Of a stretch of DNA of 64,000 nucleotides, positions 47,338-55,992 are shown one piece after another (positions within the stretch are counted from its first letter, which is position 1; each line of letters begins with the position of its first letter). A program made the translations under genes and the position numbers. The stretch comes from Methylosarcina fibrata AML-C10 (lineage in GTDB: Bacteria > Pseudomonadota > Gammaproteobacteria > Methylococcales > Methylomonadaceae): positions 3,269,450 to 3,333,449 of the forward strand of contig NZ_KB889965.1 of NCBI RefSeq assembly GCF_000372865.1. Reading direction: 5' to 3'. The notes beneath the pieces were generated by a model, which saw only the letters and a list, made by a program, of their open reading frames with translations, did no database searches and had not been told where the DNA came from.

Positions 47338-49664
47338 TGCCCGGCAAAGCCATCCGCATCGCCGGCGCCGTGCAGGGCGTGGGATTTCGTCCGGCGGTAT
47401 GGCGTCTGGCGCACGCCTTTCACCTGCGCGGTTCGGTCTGGAACGAGTCGGCGGGTTTGCAAATTCGGGTCTGGGGCAGCGAGGACCGTATCGCCGGGTT
47501 TATCGCCGAACTGCCCCGGCAAGCGCCGCCTCTGGCCCGCATCGATCGTATCGACGTCGAAGCCATCCAGGGCCCCTGCCCTGACCGGGACTTCCGGATC
47601 ACCGACAGCCGCTGCGATGCGGCCGGCCGAACCGGCATCGCCGCCGATGCCGCGACGTGCCCTGATTGTCTGCGCGACTTTCTGGAGCCGGCCAATCGCC
47701 GTTATTTTTATCCGTTCACCAACTGCACGCATTGCGGCCCGCGCTTTTCCATCATTCAGGCGGTACCTTACGACCGCGTCCACACCAGCATGAAGCCTTT
47801 CGCCTTGTGCCCCCGTTGCCGGGCGGAATACGGCAATCCGGCCGACCGCCGCTTTCATGCCCAGGCCAATGCCTGTCCCGATTGCGGCCCTACGCTCTGG
47901 CTGGAAAACAGCCACGGTGAAAAACTACCGGTTCCGGATGTGTTGAAGGCGGCCGTCGGCTTGCTCAAGCAAGGCAAGATCATCGCCGTCAAAGGTCTCG
48001 GCGGTTTTCATCTGGCCTGCGCGGCCGATAACGAAAATGCCGTCGCCCGGCTGCGCCGGCGCAAAAACCGGTACGCCAAGCCGTTTGCCGTGATGGCGAA
48101 AGACCTGGCGACGGTGCGCCGCTATGCCGAAGTTTCGATTCCGGAACAAGCGATGCTCGAAGACAAGGCGGCGCCGATCGTGCTGCTGGCGGCCCGGGGC
48201 GAACAACTGGCCGATAGCGTGGCGCCCGACGGCCGGACTCTGGGCTTCATGCTGCCTTATACGCCGCTGCATCACGGTTTGTTACAGATCTTTGACGGAC
48301 CTTTGGTCATGACTTCCGGCAACCGCAGCGAGGAACCGCAGTGCCTCGATAACGATGAAGCGCGGCAGGCGTTGCACGGGATCGCCGATTATTTTCTGAT
48401 GCATGACCGCGACATCGTGCGGCGCCTGGACGATTCCGTCGTCCGTATCAACGACGGTCAACCTCGTTTACTGCGCCGGGCCCGAGGATTTGCGCCGGAA
48501 CCGTTCAGGCTCCCGGCCGGCTTTGAACGGGCCCGCCCGGTGTTAGCGATGGGCGGCGAGCTGAAAAACAGTTTCTGCCTGCTTCACGAAGGACAGGCGA
48601 TTTTGTCGCACTACCTCGGCGACCTGGAAAATGCTCGAACGCAAACGGACTACCGCCGGCAAATCGGGGAGTACCGGCAACTGTTCAACTTGGCTCCCGA
48701 AATCCTGGCGGTCGATCTGCATCCGGATTACGCGTCCACGCAACTGGGCCGACAATGGGCGAGCTCCGGCGATCTGATGATTACGGAAGTACAGCATCAT
48801 CATGCGCACATCGCCGCGTGCATGGCGGAGCATGGTTTGCCGCTCGGCGCCGAAGTCCTGGGAGTGGCTTTCGACGGCCTGGGCATGGGTTGGAATCGGG
48901 AGCTCTGGGGAGGCGAATTTCTGCGGGTGGATTACCGCCGTTGCGTCCGTCTGGCGCATCTTCCGGCCGTGCCCATGCCGGGAGGCGTTCAGGCGATACG
49001 CGAACCCTGGCGGAATGCCTACGCTCAGCTTCATCATTATTTTGACTGGCAAGCGTTGCGGCAATCCTTTGCCGATGTTGACATCCTGCGTTTTCTTTCG
49101 GGCAAACCCCGGGCGATTCTGACAGCCATGATTGCACGCCGGGTGAATTCGCCGGCCAGCAGTTCCTGCGGGCGTTTTCTCGACGCGTGCGCCGCCGCCG
49201 TCGGTCTGTGCACGGAGCAAATCAGCTATGAAGGTCAGGCCGCCGTGCAACTGGAAAGTCTCGCCGCGCCTGTTTTTGCCGAACAACGGGAGCACGCTTA
49301 CCCGGCCGGTTTGGAGCAGTGCGGCGCGGCCATCGTCATCGACTGGCGCCGGTTCTGGATCGCTCTTCTGACGGATTTGCAGCGGAGGACCGACGCCGCC
49401 GTCATCGCGGCAAGGATCCATCACGGGCTGGCGCGCATCACCGCACGCCTGGCCATCCGGTTATGCCGGCAATACCGGCTGGATACCGTGGTGCTGAACG
49501 GCGGCGTTTTTCAAAACCGTTTGTTGCTGGAAGAGACCGGAAGATCAATCAGGCGGGCTGGAAAAACCGTATTGTCTTCCGCTAAAGTCCCCGCGAACGA
49601 CGGCGGTTTGGCTTTGGGGCAGGCCGTTATCGCCGCAGCCCAAGCGCTTCGGCAGGGCCTTTAA
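47337..49664 (+). CDS. hypF: Carbamoyltransferase HypF
   Basis: A 775-residue enzyme that uses carbamoyl phosphate to carbamoylate HypE. Domains: acylphosphatase-like N-terminus (about 1-90, GAVQGVGFRPAVWRLA); two zinc-finger pairs (about 105-185, CPDCLRDFLEP... and NACPDCGP); the YrdC-like domain (about 195-380, RRRKNRYAKPFAVMAKD); and the Kae1-like carbamoyltransferase (about 400-775, VQHHHAHIAACMAEH and VLNGGVFQNRLLLEE). It ends the hyp operon and is followed by a strong bidirectional terminator. No hydrogenase structural gene lies in the window. Confidence 0.97.
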   Translation: MPGKAIRIAGAVQGVGFRPAVWRLAHAFHLRGSVWNESAGLQIRVWGSEDRIAGFIAELPRQAPPLARIDRIDVEAIQGPCPDRDFRITDSRCDAAGRTGIAADAATCPDCLRDFLEPANRRYFYPFTNCTHCGPRFSIIQAVPYDRVHTSMKPFALCPRCRAEYGNPADRRFHAQANACPDCGPTLWLENSHGEKLPVPDVLKAAVGLLKQGKIIAVKGLGGFHLACAADNENAVARLRRRKNRYAKPFAVMAKDLATVRRYAEVSIPEQAMLEDKAAPIVLLAARGEQLADSVAPDGRTLGFMLPYTPLHHGLLQIFDGPLVMTSGNRSEEPQCLDNDEARQALHGIADYFLMHDRDIVRRLDDSVVRINDGQPRLLRRARGFAPEPFRLPAGFERARPVLAMGGELKNSFCLLHEGQAILSHYLGDLENARTQTDYRRQIGEYRQLFNLAPEILAVDLHPDYASTQLGRQWASSGDLMITEVQHHHAHIAACMAEHGLPLGAEVLGVAFDGLGMGWNRELWGGEFLRVDYRRCVRLAHLPAVPMPGGVQAIREPWRNAYAQLHHYFDWQALRQSFADVDILRFLSGKPRAILTAMIARRVNSPASSSCGRFLDACAAAVGLCTEQISYEGQAAVQLESLAAPVFAEQREHAYPAGLEQCGAAIVIDWRRFWIALLTDLQRRTDAAVIAARIHHGLARITARLAIRLCRQYRLDTVVLNGGVFQNRLLLEETGRSIRRAGKTVLSSAKVPANDGGLALGQAVIAAAQALRQGL

Positions 49665-49721
49665 CTTACTTGTGTCGGATTGTGACTTTTTCAATTCGGG
49701 GCGGAAACGGCCGTACTCGAC

Positions 49722-49760
49722 AAAAAACCCCATAGGCAATAAACCTACGGGGTTTATTTT
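49722..49760. terminator. Bidirectional terminator between hypF and a SmbP-like gene
   Basis: AAACCCCATAGG and CCTACGGGGTTT form a 12-bp stem with one A-C mismatch on the plus strand (a G-U pair on the minus strand), around CAATAAA. On the minus strand it runs into TTTTTTG, and on the plus strand into TTATTTT, so it can stop both genes. Confidence 0.8.
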
Positions 49761-49810
49761 ATCGTCTTTTAGGGCTGTAGGCCGGATGAAATATTTTTTA
49801 CAGAACGGGA

Positions 49811-50155
49811 TTAGCGGTTGCCTGCTTTAATGTGTTCGGCCGCTTCTTCAGCCGCTTTCGTGGCCGCTTTTCCGTGTTCCTTGCCCTTCATTTTGCCGTG
49901 TTCTATAGCCGATTCCAGAGATTTGACCCCGGCTTCCATATGGGTTTTGGCTTCGCCTTCAGCGACTTCGGCCGCTTTTTTCGCATGAGTCAAAGCTTCT
50001 TTGGCGTGCGTGGTCAAGGCGCTATTGTGTCCGGCCTTGCCCTGCTGGATGGCCATTTGGGTATGTTTTAAAGCCGCATCGGCGTGTTCCTCGGCCAATA
50101 CCGTAAAGCTTGAAATTCCCAGCAAAACCGCACCGATTAACATGATTCTCTTCAT
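49811..50155 (-). CDS. Small His-rich periplasmic protein of the SmbP type (copy 1)
   Basis: A 114-residue protein with a signal peptide (to about VLA) and a mature chain made of repeats of about seven residues carrying a His: HADAALKHTQMAI, GHNSALTTHAKEALTHAKKA, HMEAG, EHGKMKGKEHGKAA, EHIKAG. The pattern matches SmbP, the small metal-binding protein first isolated from Nitrosomonas europaea, which binds Cu, Ni and other divalent metals. It lies beside the hyp operon, from which it is split by a terminator and reversed in direction. Metal identity is unknown. Confidence 0.82.
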   Translation of the reverse strand: MKRIMLIGAVLLGISSFTVLAEEHADAALKHTQMAIQQGKAGHNSALTTHAKEALTHAKKAAEVAEGEAKTHMEAGVKSLESAIEHGKMKGKEHGKAATKAAEEAAEHIKAGNR

Positions 50156-50718
50156 AGTGCCACCCTTACATTTTTATGGTTATGGATAATCCTGGCCGTT
50201 TGCGGTAAACCTTTCACCAAGGTCAGGAGATTGCATGGTAATCTTATGTCCGGGAAGGGTCAAATGATTTAATTTCGGGCCCGAGCATGGCGGACAGGAA
50301 ATGGAAAACTTCGAGGATCCTTGGTTTTGAATTCGGAACAACCTTAAAGAGCGGTCCAAAGCGTTTTTCTATCGCCGACGGGAGCGAATCCATTCGTCCG
50401 GTTGGTACCGAAGTCGAAACAATACATCCTAACCGGCAATAGGATACAAGCGGACCGGAAAAGCCGTGGCGGACTAATTTGTTTGTCAATCCGCCCGCCA
50501 TTCAATTCCATCTCAATTTTTATTTTTTGAAATAGGGAAAGTAAATTTAATATGGTAGTCTAATGCACGCGATGTTCGTAACAGCATCTGCATCGCATCG
50601 TTAATTCCAAAATTGGTTGACTATATCGATACAAGGCATGCCTTTAAGTTAATTGAAGGCTGCTATAACTTGAAAAATAAACTGTATCGATCACTTAAAT
50701 ATTAATGAGGAACTGAAA
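50156..50718. other. Intergenic region between two divergent SmbP-like genes, AT-rich on the right
   Basis: About 560 bases. The right third (50510-50718) is clearly AT-richer than its surroundings and should carry the promoter of the downstream gene. An 85-codon minus-strand frame at 50244-50501 has no ribosome site or known domain and is not called. TATCGAT occurs twice in this stretch (50626 and 50687). Confidence 0.5.
50661..50669 (+). promoter_or_regulatory. Candidate extended -10 promoter for the second SmbP-like gene
   Basis: TGCTATAAC reads as an extended -10 (TGn plus TATAAC), about 50 bases before the ATG at 50719. A convincing -35 is not visible; the nearby TTGACT at 50619 is too far upstream. 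Weak support from sequence alone. Confidence 0.35.
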
Positions 50719-51054
50719 ATGAAAAAAACAACATCCGTATTTGCAGGTTTATTGTTAGTATTTAGTTCAGCGGTAATGGCTGAAGATCCCCATGCCAAAG
50801 CGGCGCTTGAGCATGCCAATGCGGCTGCGAAAGAAGGAGCTGCAGGCCGGGCAAGTGAATTGGTGAAGCATGCGAGCGTGGCTTTGGAGCATACCTTGGC
50901 CGGCGCCTTAGTGGACACGGGAATGAATAAGGAACACCTGGAGGCAGCTTCCAATGAGCTGGAAGAAGCCGTCAATCACGGTAATATGGGCCATGCGGAT
51001 GTCGGTACCGAGCACGTCAAGGCGGCGATAACCCATATTCAAGCCGTTAAATAA
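50719..51054 (+). CDS. Small His-rich periplasmic protein of the SmbP type (copy 2)
   Basis: A 111-residue paralogue of the gene at 49811, divergently oriented. Signal peptide to about VMA, then DPHAKAALEHANAAAKEG, SELVKHASVALEHTLAG, KEHLEAASNELEEAVNHGNMGHADVG, EHVKAAITHIQ, with His at near-heptad spacing. It has fewer histidines and more acidic residues than copy 1, so metal preference may differ. GAGGAA precedes the ATG, and a perfect-stem terminator follows the stop. The region is AT-richer than its neighbours, a possible sign of separate acquisition. Confidence 0.82.
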   Translation: MKKTTSVFAGLLLVFSSAVMAEDPHAKAALEHANAAAKEGAAGRASELVKHASVALEHTLAGALVDTGMNKEHLEAASNELEEAVNHGNMGHADVGTEHVKAAITHIQAVK

Positions 51055-51375
51055 GCGTAAGGCTTATAACTGGCGGAAGGGAACGGGCGGATCTTCCGCC
51101 CGTTTTCTTTTAGGCCGGGTTCAGGAAAAAATAATGAGACTTCGGCTGAATCTCATCTTTTTTAACGGGCCGTTCTCCGGCCAATTTCTTCGGCTGCCGG
51201 AAAAATCGCGTTACCGATATTGAAAATCGGCTTTTCCGGATGAACCGGCTCCGGGCTTGCTCCGATCCGCTTCGGGCCCATTGTCGGCGAAATCCATTTC
51301 ATACAATCTTCATCCAATAGTTAACAAACTGTCATAAAAAATCGTTATTTTAATCATCGGCAATGACTCATTGGG
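51055..51375. other. Intergenic region with a series of hairpins
   Basis: About 320 bases with no gene. It begins with a strong terminator (51082-51110). A second hairpin, ATGAGA/TCTCAT, is followed by a T6 run (51134-51163). A third short stem is CCGAT/ATCGG with CTTTTCC near 51216-51238. The promoter of the following gene should lie at its right end. A half Pho-like CTGTCATAAAA at 51329 lacks its partner repeat. Confidence 0.5.
51082..51110 (+). terminator. Intrinsic terminator after the second SmbP-like gene
   Basis: AACGGGCGG (51082-51090) pairs perfectly with CCGCCCGTT (51096-51104) around ATCTT, followed by TTCTTTT. It starts 28 bases after the stop. Confidence 0.85.
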
Positions 51376-52188
51376 ATGATTACTATGACTTTACATTATC
51401 GGTCAGTCTGGATTTCGGATACGCATTTGGGCACGAAAGGCTGTAAAGCCGAGGCTCTGAGAGATTTTCTCGATCACGTCGAATGCGACTATCTCTATCT
51501 TGTGGGCGACATCATCGATCTGTGGAAGTTCAAATCGGGCTTTTATTGGCCGGCGCTGCACAGCGAAATCGTACAGCGAGTCATGATCAAGGCGCAAAAA
51601 GGGACTCGCGTCATTTATATTCCCGGAAATCATGACGAATCCTTTCGCAAGCATGCCGGCATGCATTTCAACGGAATCGACGTTCGACTGAATGCCATCC
51701 ATCAAACCCGGGACGGACGCCGGTTCCTGGTGCTTCACGGCGACGAATTCGACAGCATCGTATGCCATAATAAAAATCTAGCCTATATCGGCAGCGAAGC
51801 CTATGAGATATTGCTGGTGGTCAATCGATGGTTTAACGCCGTGCGCTCCCGGCTGGGCTATAAATACTGGTCGCTCTCCGCTTATTTAAAACATAAAGTC
51901 AAAAACGTGGTCAGTTTCATGGACAACTATCAGCATATATTGAGTCTCGAAGCCCACAAAAGGCAGGTCGACGGCGTCATCTGCGGGCATATCCATCATG
52001 CCGATCTGACCGAGATGGAATTCGGGAAGACCTATTGCAACTGCGGCGATTGGGTGGAAAGCTGTACGGCTCTGGTTGAGAATGCAACGGGGCAATTGGC
52101 GATCATCCGCTGGCTGGAAGAAAGCCATTGGTTGCTGGAGCAATCGGACCGGGAAGACCCGGCCCTGCCTCAAAAACAGGCGGCCTGA
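51376..52188 (+). CDS. LpxH-like metallophosphoesterase
   Basis: A 270-residue calcineurin-type phosphoesterase. Metal-binding motifs are in order: SDTHLG, VGDIIDLW, PGNHDE, LHGDEFD and CGHIHHAD. These resemble UDP-2,3-diacylglucosamine diphosphatase (LpxH), which makes lipid X in lipid A synthesis, but the protein is longer, belongs to the second LpxH-like subgroup, and its exact substrate is not settled by sequence. Two starts are possible (51376 and 51385). It is not near other lipid A genes here. Confidence 0.85.
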   Translation: MITMTLHYRSVWISDTHLGTKGCKAEALRDFLDHVECDYLYLVGDIIDLWKFKSGFYWPALHSEIVQRVMIKAQKGTRVIYIPGNHDESFRKHAGMHFNGIDVRLNAIHQTRDGRRFLVLHGDEFDSIVCHNKNLAYIGSEAYEILLVVNRWFNAVRSRLGYKYWSLSAYLKHKVKNVVSFMDNYQHILSLEAHKRQVDGVICGHIHHADLTEMEFGKTYCNCGDWVESCTALVENATGQLAIIRWLEESHWLLEQSDREDPALPQKQAA

Positions 52189-52316
52189 GGTTGGCCCGCG
52201 ACTTCAAAGGAAAAATCACTAAGCCGGCAGTTTTCCGGCTATCCGATCAAATATAAGGTAACCTGCGGGCTCTAACTTTATCTGAGAAGCTGGATTGAAA
52301 CATCGCAGAAACCGTA

Positions 52317-52402
52317 CCGGAGTTTAACTCCGGAACCGGGCCTTCCAGGAAGAAAGATTCAGGATGTCCCCGGCCGGGACAAAGATCGCTCCCGTGCCGG
52401 GG
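52317..52402. repeat. Two strong inverted repeats in the intergenic region before the BON gene's 3' end
   Basis: CCGGAGTT-T-AACTCCGG (52317-52333) is a near-perfect palindrome. CCCCGGCCGGGA (52368-52379) pairs with TCCCG-T-GCCGGGG (52390-52402), giving a 12-bp stem with one bulge. Neither is followed by a T run, so they are not classic terminators; they could be protein-binding or REP-like elements. Confidence 0.5.
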
Positions 52403-52432
52403 TCCGGTTATCGCAGACGGTAATTGATCCGT

Positions 52433-52750
52433 CTATTTCACGATCAGACTGTTATTAACCTGCTTGACGCCTTTGACGGTCCGCGCCAGTTGCACGGCTC
52501 TTTCGGCCGCTTCCGGGGTATCGACGAATCCGCTCAACTGGACGATGCCTTTGAACGTTTCCACGTCGATCTGCAAGACCTTGAGTTTGGAGTCTCCTAA
52601 AATAGACGCTTTGACTTTGGTGGTCAGAACGGAATCATCGATGTATTCGCCGGTGCTTTCGTATCGTTTGCTTCCTGCACAACCGGCAAGAGAAACAATC
52701 AATAAGAGACTCAGTAAAAAACGTACGATCAAATTTATTTGTTTCATCAT
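52433..52750 (-). CDS. BON-domain outer-membrane lipoprotein
   Basis: A 105-residue lipoprotein. The lipobox is SLAGC (Cys24), so the mature protein is lipid-anchored. The rest is one BON domain with IDDSVLTTKVKASIL, VETFKGIVQLSGFVDTPEAAERA and VKGVKQVNNSLIV. BON proteins such as OsmY support envelope integrity under osmotic stress; a similar role is inferred. A start at 52750 or 52747 is equally possible. Confidence 0.9.
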   Translation of the reverse strand: MMKQINLIVRFLLSLLLIVSLAGCAGSKRYESTGEYIDDSVLTTKVKASILGDSKLKVLQIDVETFKGIVQLSGFVDTPEAAERAVQLARTVKGVKQVNNSLIVK

Positions 52751-53154
52751 ATTCGTGTCTTAACGATCAGCTATAAGATTTTGGATGAAGAGGGCAATGT
52801 TCAACCCGCATCGGGATGAATTGCGGACTGTGAAGTTTATAAAATTTATCGGGTAAATAATACCTGATAAGCATCTTACGACAAAAATATTACAAAGCAA
52901 TTAACTTCTTGCTTATCTTTCGCCTGCCCTGCTTACTTAAAGTTATTCCTCAAGAAAGCTCAAAGCCCGGCAATATTCCGGCTCACTCAACCGTTGATCG
53001 AAAAGTTAAGCCGCAGGTCTTTGGTCAGTCCAAGTGGCTTTCATCGCGGATAAGGGGATAGTTTCCGGGCCGGCCATGATCCGCGCCCGCGAAAGAAATC
53101 AGGCCGGCTAGGAACTTCAGCGCAATGCAGGCGGAAACGATAGGGTAAAGGCCG
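52751..53154. other. Intergenic region between BON gene and ispG terminator
   Basis: About 400 bases, AT-rich on the left (the promoter side of the BON gene). I see no gene, RNA or clear regulatory motif. A 75-codon minus-strand frame near 53025-53252 overlaps the ispG terminator and is not called. Confidence 0.5.
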
Positions 53155-53195
53155 AAAACCGCACGCCGGTAATTTGATGCCGGCGCGCGGTTTTT
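53155..53195. terminator. Bidirectional terminator after ispG
   Basis: AAAACCGC-A-CGCCGG and CCGGCG-C-GCGGTTTT form a long stem with one internal mismatch (53155-53168 with 53180-53194). It has A runs before it and T runs after, so it works in both directions. It lies just after the ispG stop (minus strand). Confidence 0.75.
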
Positions 53196-53208
53196 CATTC
53201 GCGCCTTG

Positions 53209-54432
53209 TCAGGCGTCGGCACCGTAATGCGTTTCGATATATCTTTGCACAATGGCCTGAAATTCCTCGGCGATTCTGTCGCCTTTGAGCGTTACCGTTT
53301 TTTCGCCGTCTTCATAAACCGGGGCTACGGGCGACTCTCCGGTGCCGGGCAGACTGATGCCGATATTGGCGTTTTTACTCTCGCCCGGCCCGTTGACCAC
53401 GCAGCCCATCACGGCAACTTCCATCGATTCGACGCCGGGATACTGAGTGCGCCATACCGGCATTTGATCGCGCAGATAGGTCTGAATTTCCATGGCCAGT
53501 TTCTGGAAATAATCGCTGGTGGTGCGGCCGCAGCCGGGGCAGGAAATCACCATCGGAGTAAAGGAGCGAAAGCCCATCGTCTGCAGAATTTCCTGCCCGA
53601 CGATCACTTCCTGGGTCCGTGAAGAGCCGGGCTCCGGCGTCAGGGAAATGCGGATGGTGTCTCCGATGCCTTTCTGCATCAGCACGGACAGGGCCGCGGA
53701 AGAGGCGACAATGCCCTTGGAACCCATGCCCGCTTCGGTCAGGCCCAGATGCAGCGCGTAATCGCAGCGGCTGGACAAGTCTTCGTAAATGCTGATCAAT
53801 TCCTGGACATTGCTGATCTTGCAGGAGAGAATGATTTTATCCTTGCCAAGCCCGATTTCTTCGGCTTTGGCCGCGCTTTCCAGCGCTGACAGTACAATGG
53901 CTTTGCGGGTAACGGCCGCCAACGGTTCCGGATTGGCCAGGCTGCGGTTCTCATCCAGCAGCCGCGTCAGGACGGCTTGATCGAGGCTGCCGCCGTTGAC
54001 GCCGATGCGCACGGGCTTGTTGTAGCGGCAGGCAAACTCGACCATCTGCTGAAATTGCGGGTCTCGGCTTTTGCCGCGTCCGACGTTGCCGGGATTGATC
54101 CGGTATTTGTCGAGGGCCGCGGCGCAGTCCGGATATTTTTCCAGCAGTTTATGGCCGTTGAAATGAAAGTCGCCTACAATGGGTACCGAATAACCTTTTT
54201 TATCCAATTGATTGCGGATTTCCGAAACGGCTTTGGCGGCCTCTTCGGTGTTGACGGTAACCCGAACGATTTCCGAACCGGCGGTGGACAGTTCGATGAT
54301 CTGGTTGACGGTGGCCGCCACGTTGGCGGTATCGGTGTTGGTCATCGACTGCACGACGATAGGTGCGCCGCCGCCCACTTTGACGTTGCCGACCGATACC
54401 TGATGGGTAATTTTTCTAAGACTGATGGACAT
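53209..54432 (-). CDS. ispG: 4-hydroxy-3-methylbut-2-en-1-yl diphosphate synthase (flavodoxin) IspG
   Basis: A 407-residue [4Fe-4S] enzyme of the MEP isoprenoid pathway. The N-terminal TIM-barrel begins [18 protein letters not shown]. The cluster cysteines are in [10 protein letters not shown] and [11 protein letters not shown], the hallmark of IspG, and [10 protein letters not shown] is the substrate-binding segment. Length and order match the bacterial enzyme (E. coli 372, somewhat longer here). It is transcribed away from the metallophosphoesterase that follows. Confidence 0.97.
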   Translation of the reverse strand: MSISLRKITHQVSVGNVKVGGGAPIVVQSMTNTDTANVAATVNQIIELSTAGSEIVRVTVNTEEAAKAVSEIRNQLDKKGYSVPIVGDFHFNGHKLLEKYPDCAAALDKYRINPGNVGRGKSRDPQFQQMVEFACRYNKPVRIGVNGGSLDQAVLTRLLDENRSLANPEPLAAVTRKAIVLSALESAAKAEEIGLGKDKIILSCKISNVQELISIYEDLSSRCDYALHLGLTEAGMGSKGIVASSAALSVLMQKGIGDTIRISLTPEPGSSRTQEVIVGQEILQTMGFRSFTPMVISCPGCGRTTSDYFQKLAMEIQTYLRDQMPVWRTQYPGVESMEVAVMGCVVNGPGESKNANIGISLPGTGESPVAPVYEDGEKTVTLKGDRIAEEFQAIVQRYIETHYGADA

Positions 54433-54522
54433 AAGCTGAATCTGGATGAAAAAAGAGGATATTTATTTGATAAGAATAGAGTAATTATACGCCTAATGGC
54501 GGGTGTTGAGCAGAGTTAAATT

Positions 54523-55251
54523 GTGCGGATAAATTATTTTTCTGACATACATCTGGAGTTCGGTTATCTGGATCTTCCGAAAAACGATGCCGATATTGTC
54601 ATTGCCGCCGGCGATATCGGAGTTTGCGATCAAGGCGTCGAATGGCTGAAATCGCTGAAAAAACCGGTAATTTACGTCGCCGGCAACCACGAATTCTACG
54701 GCAGCGATTATCGCGAAACCTTGTTGTTGATCCGGCAGCAATGTCTCGGCAGTAATGTGCATTTCCTCGAAAACGGCCGGTTCGATTTTCAAAAGGTGCG
54801 CTTTCTGGGCTGTACGCTCTGGACGGATCTTCACGTGGAAGGCCAGGAGAAAGTCGCCTCTCTCAGCGAATCGCTGAACGACTTCCGGCAAATAAAGTTC
54901 GGCGACCGATTCATGGACGTCAACGATTACAGCCAAATGTTCCACCGCTCGAAACAATGGCTGGAAAAGGAACTGGCCAAACCTTTTCCAGGAAAAACGG
55001 TCGTAGTGACTCATCATGCCCCGTCCCAATGGAGCTGGAACGAATCCCCGAATGCGGTGAAAAAGCTGGCTTACTGCAACGATTTGAAACCGTTGATGCA
55101 TGAATACGAAATTGCCGCCTGGTTTCACGGACACGTCCACAGCCGCTCGGATTATCTGATTGCCGGCGCAAGAATACTGGGCAATCCCAGAGGCTACGTC
55201 GGTAAAAAAACCGTACCCGGCTTCGATCAAAACAGAATCGTCGTGATCTAG
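54523..55251 (+). CDS. Metallophosphoesterase of unknown substrate
   Basis: A 242-residue calcineurin-like phosphoesterase. Metal-binding motifs are FSDIHLEFG, AAGDIGV, AGNHEFYG, VVTHHAPS and WFHGHVHSR. It is unrelated in detail to the LpxH-like gene nearby. GTG at 54523 is the likely start. The substrate is unknown; relatives act on phosphodiesters or nucleotides. It is divergent from ispG. Confidence 0.85.
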   Translation: MRINYFSDIHLEFGYLDLPKNDADIVIAAGDIGVCDQGVEWLKSLKKPVIYVAGNHEFYGSDYRETLLLIRQQCLGSNVHFLENGRFDFQKVRFLGCTLWTDLHVEGQEKVASLSESLNDFRQIKFGDRFMDVNDYSQMFHRSKQWLEKELAKPFPGKTVVVTHHAPSQWSWNESPNAVKKLAYCNDLKPLMHEYEIAAWFHGHVHSRSDYLIAGARILGNPRGYVGKKTVPGFDQNRIVVI

Positions 55252-55566
55252 ATTGGCCGTGCCGGCGGTTCGGCAATAGCCGATCCTGGCGCACCAGCTC
55301 CCGCCCGATGAACAAGAATTCATCCCCCTCCGAAGCATCGCCGGCAAGCAGGCTCGGCCGGACAGGGCGCGTCCAATCCGATACCGTAACAACCGCGGCA
55401 CCTGATATGTGATTTGCAAACTTTCATTGGATTAGGTCAGGACGATACGGTCCTTCCTTCAGCCGTTCTCCTCAATATTTTTTGCTCAACGTGGAGAATT
55501 TTCAAATTTCCGTTGTCATTGATTTATTAAGTAGGTATCGGAGCACGGGTTGACTTGACTCATGTT
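55252..55566. other. Intergenic region, nothing recognised
   Basis: About 315 bases. I see no gene, stable RNA or repeat. The AT-rich right end (after 55440) could hold a promoter for the small gene at 55567. Confidence 0.5.
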
Positions 55567-55743
55567 ATGCCGGTTATCGAAGATTATGAAAAAGATCCTG
55601 CTTTCAATAAACCGATGGGACGGTTTGCCCTGTTCGATCTCTTGCAAAAAACAGAAAGCCGACGTTTTATCTATCTGCCTGATGAAAATGAGCGAATCGT
55701 AGTAGCTCGTTATGCCGCTATTTTGAATAAATTTTATCGATGA
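55567..55743 (+). CDS. Small hypothetical protein
   Basis: A 58-residue charged protein beginning MPVIEDYEKDPAFNKP. No domain is recognised. A TTG at 55555 would add four residues. No strong ribosome site is seen, so the gene is uncertain. It precedes the DUF2934 gene in the same direction by about 50 bases, and both lead to ftsH. Confidence 0.4.
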   Translation: MPVIEDYEKDPAFNKPMGRFALFDLLQKTESRRFIYLPDENERIVVARYAAILNKFYR

Positions 55744-55791
55744 GCCTGCCGATCCTCTACCCCACTGTTTACCATTGATCGAGGAGCCCCC

Positions 55792-55992
55792 ATGAATGAA
55801 GAAAACATATCTCTAAGCCTTGGGCAAAACGGAATTCCGGATCTGGATACGTTTTATGAAATGGTCAAGGAACGGGCTTTTTTTAAAGCGGAAAAAAGGG
55901 GATTCGAGCCGGGACATGAAATGGACGACTGGCTGGAAGCCGAAAAAGAGATCCGGAATCAGTGCCATTACTGGAGCCAGGAAGTCAATTGA
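55792..55992 (+). CDS. Small DUF2934 family protein
   Basis: A 66-residue protein whose centre, KAEKRGFEPGHEMDDWLEAEKEI, carries the DUF2934 pattern: an aromatic/charged helix, a Gly-rich turn, and DW followed by AE. The family is small, cytosolic and of unknown function. CGAGGAGCCCC precedes the ATG. Same direction as ftsH, about 415 bases upstream. Confidence 0.75.
   Translation: MNEENISLSLGQNGIPDLDTFYEMVKERAFFKAEKRGFEPGHEMDDWLEAEKEIRNQCHYWSQEVN

Noticed and set aside
50244-50501. 85-codon minus-strand open frame between the SmbP-like genes
   Set aside because: No ribosome site, no domain, and composition like non-coding sequence.
51329-51346. CTGTCATAAAA before the LpxH-like gene
   Set aside because: One perfect half-site only; the partner repeat is degenerate.
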